Source: a candidate division CSSED10-310 bacterium | Lineage (GTDB): Bacteria > CSSED10-310 > JAFGDC01 | Reading direction: 5' to 3' | Assembly (NCBI GenBank): GCA_016932295.1 | Contig: JAFGDC010000043.1 | Location: forward strand, 1 to 9,603 | Length of the DNA stretch: 9,603 nt | Part shown: in pieces, positions 6,808 to 9,603 of the stretch | How the letters are laid out: every line of letters begins with the position of its first letter | Numbering within the stretch: the first letter of the stretch is position 1 | Notes under the pieces: model-generated | Told to the model about the DNA's origin: nothing | Seen by the model: only the letters and a program-made list of their open reading frames with translations | The model's database searches: none | Translations under genes and position numbers: made by a program

Positions 6808-6819
6808 ATTGAACAATGG
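6806..6819. repeat. Short inverted repeat CCATTG-AA-CAATGG
   Basis: A perfect 6-base inverted repeat with a 2-base centre, sharing its first two bases with the right arm of the larger hairpin. The two structures could therefore be alternatives. The 2-base centre is too tight for a stable RNA loop without opening one pair, so a protein-binding site is an alternative reading. Confidence 0.4.
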
Positions 6820-6977
6820 TAGAACTGGGCGGGATGGAGGATCTCGAAAACATGTCACGCGAGGGCCGACCCACGTGATTCGTGTCACATGCGGAAACAA
6901 AACGCCGCACTCCCCGAGACCATTCGAGGCGAAGGAGATGCGCTTACACAAACGACGGTCGGTACCGGAATGATCCC

Positions 6978-8642
6978 ATGAATGCGCATATATCTCTAAG
7001 TGATGACATTACAAACGTTTCGACAAAATGGCTGATACTTATCCTGGCCGCCTGCACGGTCGCCTTCGGTACCCTTACCTGGCTCTGGGCACGCGCCCTG
7101 CCCACCCACGCTACCGATTCCTTCATGTACCTCTGGCAAGCGGAACAGTTCCTGAAAACACCGGGAGCTGACTGGATCAGCCTGATGGCATACCTTCCCA
7201 AGAGTCTCTACAGCATATTGCTCGCACTGGCGGGCCTGGCCGGCGGTCATCTGGAAACGGCCGGCACGATGGTGGCGCTGGCATCGGGCCTGATCACGGT
7301 GATCCTCACGGGACTGTCCATGATAGTGCTCACGGACGTCGAATCCATGAGCAAGCCACGCCGATTGAGGCTGGTTGCCGTCGCCGGCGGGCTCACCGCC
7401 CTGCATCCGATTTTCATCGATTACTCCGGCCGCATATTGTCCGAATCGCTGTTCACCATGCTCACCATGCTTGCCGTCTTCTTCATGATTCTTTTCTACC
7501 GTTCCACCCATCCCACTCACCTGTTCCTCTGCGCCGGCGCAGTCGGTCTGAGCACGCTCACCAGGGAAGTTGGACTCGCGTATGTGCCTGTGCTGGCAAT
7601 TATTCCCCTCGTCGGACACGCAGCGCGGCGGAAGCGGCTGGTGTTGCTGGCCGGAGCCATGCTTGTCGCCGTCGGCATCAATCTTCCCGCCATGCGCGGG
7701 GATGCGCGGAGTTCCCTGGGGCAGTTCAACATGACCGTCCACCGGGAACAGTTCGATCTACTGGCCCGCGAACAAGCCGCTTTCGGGCTCGATGACACCG
7801 CGCGGGATTTTGCCGCAAACCTTACCACCCGAGTGTCCCTGCCCGAATTCATCAGCAAGAACCTCGGCCATTTTTTACAACGGACGAAAGCAAACCTGCC
7901 GACCCTGTGTGTCATCACCTGGAGAATGGCCGGATGGTTCCTTTTCTCGCTCAGCGTTGCCGGCATCGGTTTCTGGATCAAGGGTGGGATGCCGCCGCGG
8001 GCGGGAGCCATGACCCTTGCCTTCGCCGCAATCACCCTGTTCGTATATCTTCCATTCCACCTCGAATTTCGATACCTGGTGCCCATCATCCCCTTCCTGT
8101 CGATATTCGCAGCGTTCGCCGTCGATCATCTCCTTCACGCCGCAGAACGCCGGCGCACACGACCATGGCTGATGCCGTTACTCCTCTGCGTGACGATGGG
8201 TTGGAGCTATTATCGGACATACAGTATCCAGGCGGCACCAGAACTGAATCCGATGAACAATATGACCGAAGAGAAGGAGTTGGGTACATGGCTGCGCTCC
8301 ATGATACCTCCCGGCAGCCTGATCATGGCGAGAAAACCCGATGTGCCATATTATGCCGGAGGTGATTACATCATACTGCCCTTCGCCGAATGGCGGGACA
8401 TCACCACCTTCACCTGCCACCGGCGCGTTGATTATCTCGTTCTGTCGCAACGCTTCCAGCAGCTACGTCCACAATTACGATTCCTCTACGACAGTGGACA
8501 GGTGCCCGACAATCTCAGGCTGCTGACAGACTTCAAAGCAGCCAACGGCATTCATCTCTATGTATTCAAGATCCTGTGCCCGTCAGGAGAAGCGACGGCA
8601 CCGGCACGACCGGAAGGCATATCCGCCCGGTTCGGTTTGTGA
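6978..8642 (+). CDS. GT39/ArnT-like GT-C membrane glycosyltransferase
   Basis: A 554-residue polytopic protein with the layout of GT39/ArnT-like GT-C enzymes, which move sugars from polyprenyl-phosphate donors outside the cytoplasmic membrane. Seen: a first helix at about 18-38; an outer-loop Asp (D47) in ATDSFMYLWQAEQF, where the catalytic Asp is expected; HPIFIDYSGRILSESLF at 143-159, matching the family's HP....YS..ILSE.LF; LTREVGL at 194-200; and repeated hydrophobic segments ending with a helix near 396-411. A soluble tail of about 140 residues follows. The start at 6978 places a short hydrophilic leader before the first helix. No good ribosome binding site precedes it, and an in-frame GTG at 6882 would add 32 mostly basic residues, so the start is less certain than the family. 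Its sequence differs clearly from the other two GT-C proteins here. Substrates are unknown. Confidence 0.75.
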   Translation: MNAHISLSDDITNVSTKWLILILAACTVAFGTLTWLWARALPTHATDSFMYLWQAEQFLKTPGADWISLMAYLPKSLYSILLALAGLAGGHLETAGTMVALASGLITVILTGLSMIVLTDVESMSKPRRLRLVAVAGGLTALHPIFIDYSGRILSESLFTMLTMLAVFFMILFYRSTHPTHLFLCAGAVGLSTLTREVGLAYVPVLAIIPLVGHAARRKRLVLLAGAMLVAVGINLPAMRGDARSSLGQFNMTVHREQFDLLAREQAAFGLDDTARDFAANLTTRVSLPEFISKNLGHFLQRTKANLPTLCVITWRMAGWFLFSLSVAGIGFWIKGGMPPRAGAMTLAFAAITLFVYLPFHLEFRYLVPIIPFLSIFAAFAVDHLLHAAERRRTRPWLMPLLLCVTMGWSYYRTYSIQAAPELNPMNNMTEEKELGTWLRSMIPPGSLIMARKPDVPYYAGGDYIILPFAEWRDITTFTCHRRVDYLVLSQRFQQLRPQLRFLYDSGQVPDNLRLLTDFKAANGIHLYVFKILCPSGEATAPARPEGISARFGL

Positions 8643-8656
8643 GCATCGGCGCTCAC
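8639..8656 (+). terminator. Possible small hairpin at the end of the glycosyltransferase gene
   Basis: GTGAGC and GCTCAC pair around a 6-base loop, overlapping the stop codon at 8640-8642. No U-run follows. It is a weak candidate for the 3' end of this transcript in the 138-base space before the convergent amidase. Confidence 0.25.
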
Positions 8657-8780
8657 CGGCCTCGATCGACACTGGGACTCGTTCTGGTAGTGCTCTTCGA
8701 CCTGGTTCAATTCATCCAACCGGCATGAATCGAAACCCATCCCGACAAGGCCGGCCTGGTCACTCGAAACGAGCGGAAAC

Positions 8781-9341
8781 CTACATTCTTCCGAGTATCT
8801 CATGGATATGGAACTGCTGGCCGGGACAAATCTTGTCTTTGAAGAAATCATGACGGAACAGCCACCGGTCCGGAATGTCGAACCGAGTGCGCAATCCCGA
8901 GGTGAGTGCCGCCAGCACCTGGTAGCTTTCTGAAAGCGGTGGCCGCAGTTCGAAATCACCCACCAGGCAGATGCCGATGGTCTCGTGGTTGGGTTCGACG
9001 ATGCGTCCGTCCACGCGGCGTCCAAGGAGATTGACCGCATGAGCGCCGGGAATCTGATGGACCCAGCGATAGGATGCCTGAATACGGTGGTGGGAATGAT
9101 CATCAGGGTCCCAAGTGACCAGGAGATGGTAACCCAATCCGAATTCCCATTTGCGTTTCTTGTAGTGGAACCGGTTGAACGCCCTCGCGTAATCCACCCG
9201 CCACACCGGCAGGCGCGGGATCCTGGAGTGATGGAAGGTGATGCCCTGCCATGGTCCGAGTGGAGCCTGGACCACGGTGAACGGATCATCCGGCGCGACG
9301 AGCGCGATATCCCGTTCCAAACTGCTCAGGCGCGACTTCAT
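8781..9341 (-). CDS. PGRP/T7-lysozyme-like N-acetylmuramoyl-L-alanine amidase
   Basis: A 186-residue zinc amidase of the PGRP/Amidase_2 family, which cuts the bond between N-acetylmuramic acid and L-alanine of peptidoglycan. Seen, in order: ITFHHS at 34-39 (H37 as first zinc ligand), GLGYHLLV at 68-75 (Y71), PGAHAVN at 98-104, IGICLVGDFE at 122-131, and RHDFFKDKICPG at 163-174 with H164, K170 and C172. The spacing H164-K170-C172 equals that of H122, K128 and C130 in T7 lysozyme, so the active site looks complete. The length is that of a bare catalytic domain. There is no signal peptide or membrane helix at this start, so how it reaches peptidoglycan is unclear. The start is the only ATG before the domain in its frame, with just a weak upstream GGAA; the frame itself stays open to the right edge. 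It converges on the glycosyltransferase, 138 bases away. Confidence 0.88.
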   Translation of the reverse strand: MKSRLSSLERDIALVAPDDPFTVVQAPLGPWQGITFHHSRIPRLPVWRVDYARAFNRFHYKKRKWEFGLGYHLLVTWDPDDHSHHRIQASYRWVHQIPGAHAVNLLGRRVDGRIVEPNHETIGICLVGDFELRPPLSESYQVLAALTSGLRTRFDIPDRWLFRHDFFKDKICPGQQFHIHEILGRM

Positions 9342-9384
9342 GGTTTGCGGTTCCGGGGTGGGGAGGAAAGCATCACGATCATGA

Positions 9385-9603
9385 TCAGTCCCCGTCGGCT
9401 GTTTCCCCGGGTGGTACCGCGGAAGCTTCGGCGGAGACGCTGGTAGGCGCGGGAGAGGATGCGATCGTCGATACCGGCGAACCTGTTGCCGACGCGGAAT
9501 CCGGTGATGGCTCCGGAGCGCGGACGGCGGGTGGCAGCGGTAACGGCGCGACCGGTTCAGGCGGGCGATACGACAATTCCCGGTGGAGCAGGCCGCTGAA
9601 CCG
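9385..9603 (-). CDS. C-terminal Pro/Ala/Ser-rich tail of an unknown protein, truncated at the window edge
   Basis: The last 72 codons of a gene that runs in from the right edge. After an initial RFSGLLHREL segment, the sequence is low-complexity: mostly Pro, Ala, Ser, Thr and Val, ending GETADGD. Such composition is typical of flexible linkers or tails of exported or cell-envelope proteins. Codon third positions are mostly G or C, as expected for coding sequence here, whereas the amidase frame over the same stretch reads as Arg-rich, shadow-like sequence. Its stop lies 43 bases before the amidase start, so the two probably share a transcript. No domain is visible, so function cannot be given. 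Confidence 0.55.
   Translation of the reverse strand, partial: RFSGLLHRELSYRPPEPVAPLPLPPAVRAPEPSPDSASATGSPVSTIASSPAPTSVSAEASAVPPGETADGD

Larger units (their letters stand above)
6670..6977. other. Intergenic region with hairpins
   Basis: A 308-base stretch between the secreted protein and the third glycosyltransferase. It contains two adjacent inverted repeats (6774-6819). Further on is a cluster of short related words: TGTCAC at 6853-6858 and 6883-6888, and CACGTG at 6872-6877. The frame of the next gene is open back to a GTG at 6882, but the extension reads as basic, low-quality sequence. I see no convincing promoter for the next gene. Confidence 0.5.

Noticed and set aside
8558..8740. Possible 60-codon minus-strand gene starting MGFDSCRLDELNQVEEHYQ
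   Set aside because: The first half looks somewhat coding-like, but there is no ribosome binding site, the second half is antisense to the end of the glycosyltransferase gene, and the same open frame continues upstream antisense-like through the amidase. Not enough to call a gene.

Overview
The window is a dense, moderately GC-rich bacterial segment with nine protein genes, no RNA genes, and no insertion sequence or CRISPR array. One encoded protein is a lipoprotein with a clear lipobox, the starts that stand alone have Shine-Dalgarno sites, and one promoter is of the housekeeping sigma-70 type. The carotenoid genes together with DUF2723-type and TMTC-like membrane glycosyltransferases suggest a Gram-negative bacterium, perhaps of the Fibrobacteres-Chlorobi-Bacteroidetes superphylum or an uncultivated relative. 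That placement is inference; no marker gene here fixes it.

Left part (1-4682, plus strand): four genes packed as one operon. A 5'-truncated CruF-type carotenoid hydratase is followed by a UbiA-superfamily prenyltransferase (4-base ATGA overlap). Next comes a TMTC-like GT-C glycosyltransferase (5-base gap), then a DUF2723/GT117-type GT-C glycosyltransferase (another ATGA overlap). CruF beside a UbiA enzyme recalls the lycopene elongase/CruF pair of bacterioruberin (C50 carotenoid) synthesis. The two integral-membrane glycosyltransferases directly coupled to it are not part of that known pathway and raise the possibility of a glycosylated, membrane-spanning carotenoid or another polyprenyl-derived glycoconjugate.

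Middle part (4683-6977): a small predicted outer-membrane lipoprotein on the minus strand converges on the operon. Across a 399-base, relatively AT-rich intergenic region lies a plus-strand gene for a secreted, strongly acidic, Tyr/Trp-rich protein of 343 residues with internal repeats and six cysteines. It has its own near-consensus promoter (TTGACA-17-TAGAAT) and a good ribosome binding site. About 100 bases after its stop lie two adjacent hairpins.

Right part (6978-9603): a third GT-C type membrane glycosyltransferase (GT39/ArnT-like) on the plus strand converges on a minus-strand PGRP/T7-lysozyme-like N-acetylmuramoyl-L-alanine amidase that keeps all its zinc and catalytic residues but has no visible signal peptide. 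Upstream of it, running off the right edge, is the Pro/Ala/Ser-rich C-terminal tail of another minus-strand gene.

The most notable items are the CruF-UbiA-GT-C-GT-C operon and the secreted acidic repeat protein with its dedicated promoter and 3' hairpins.
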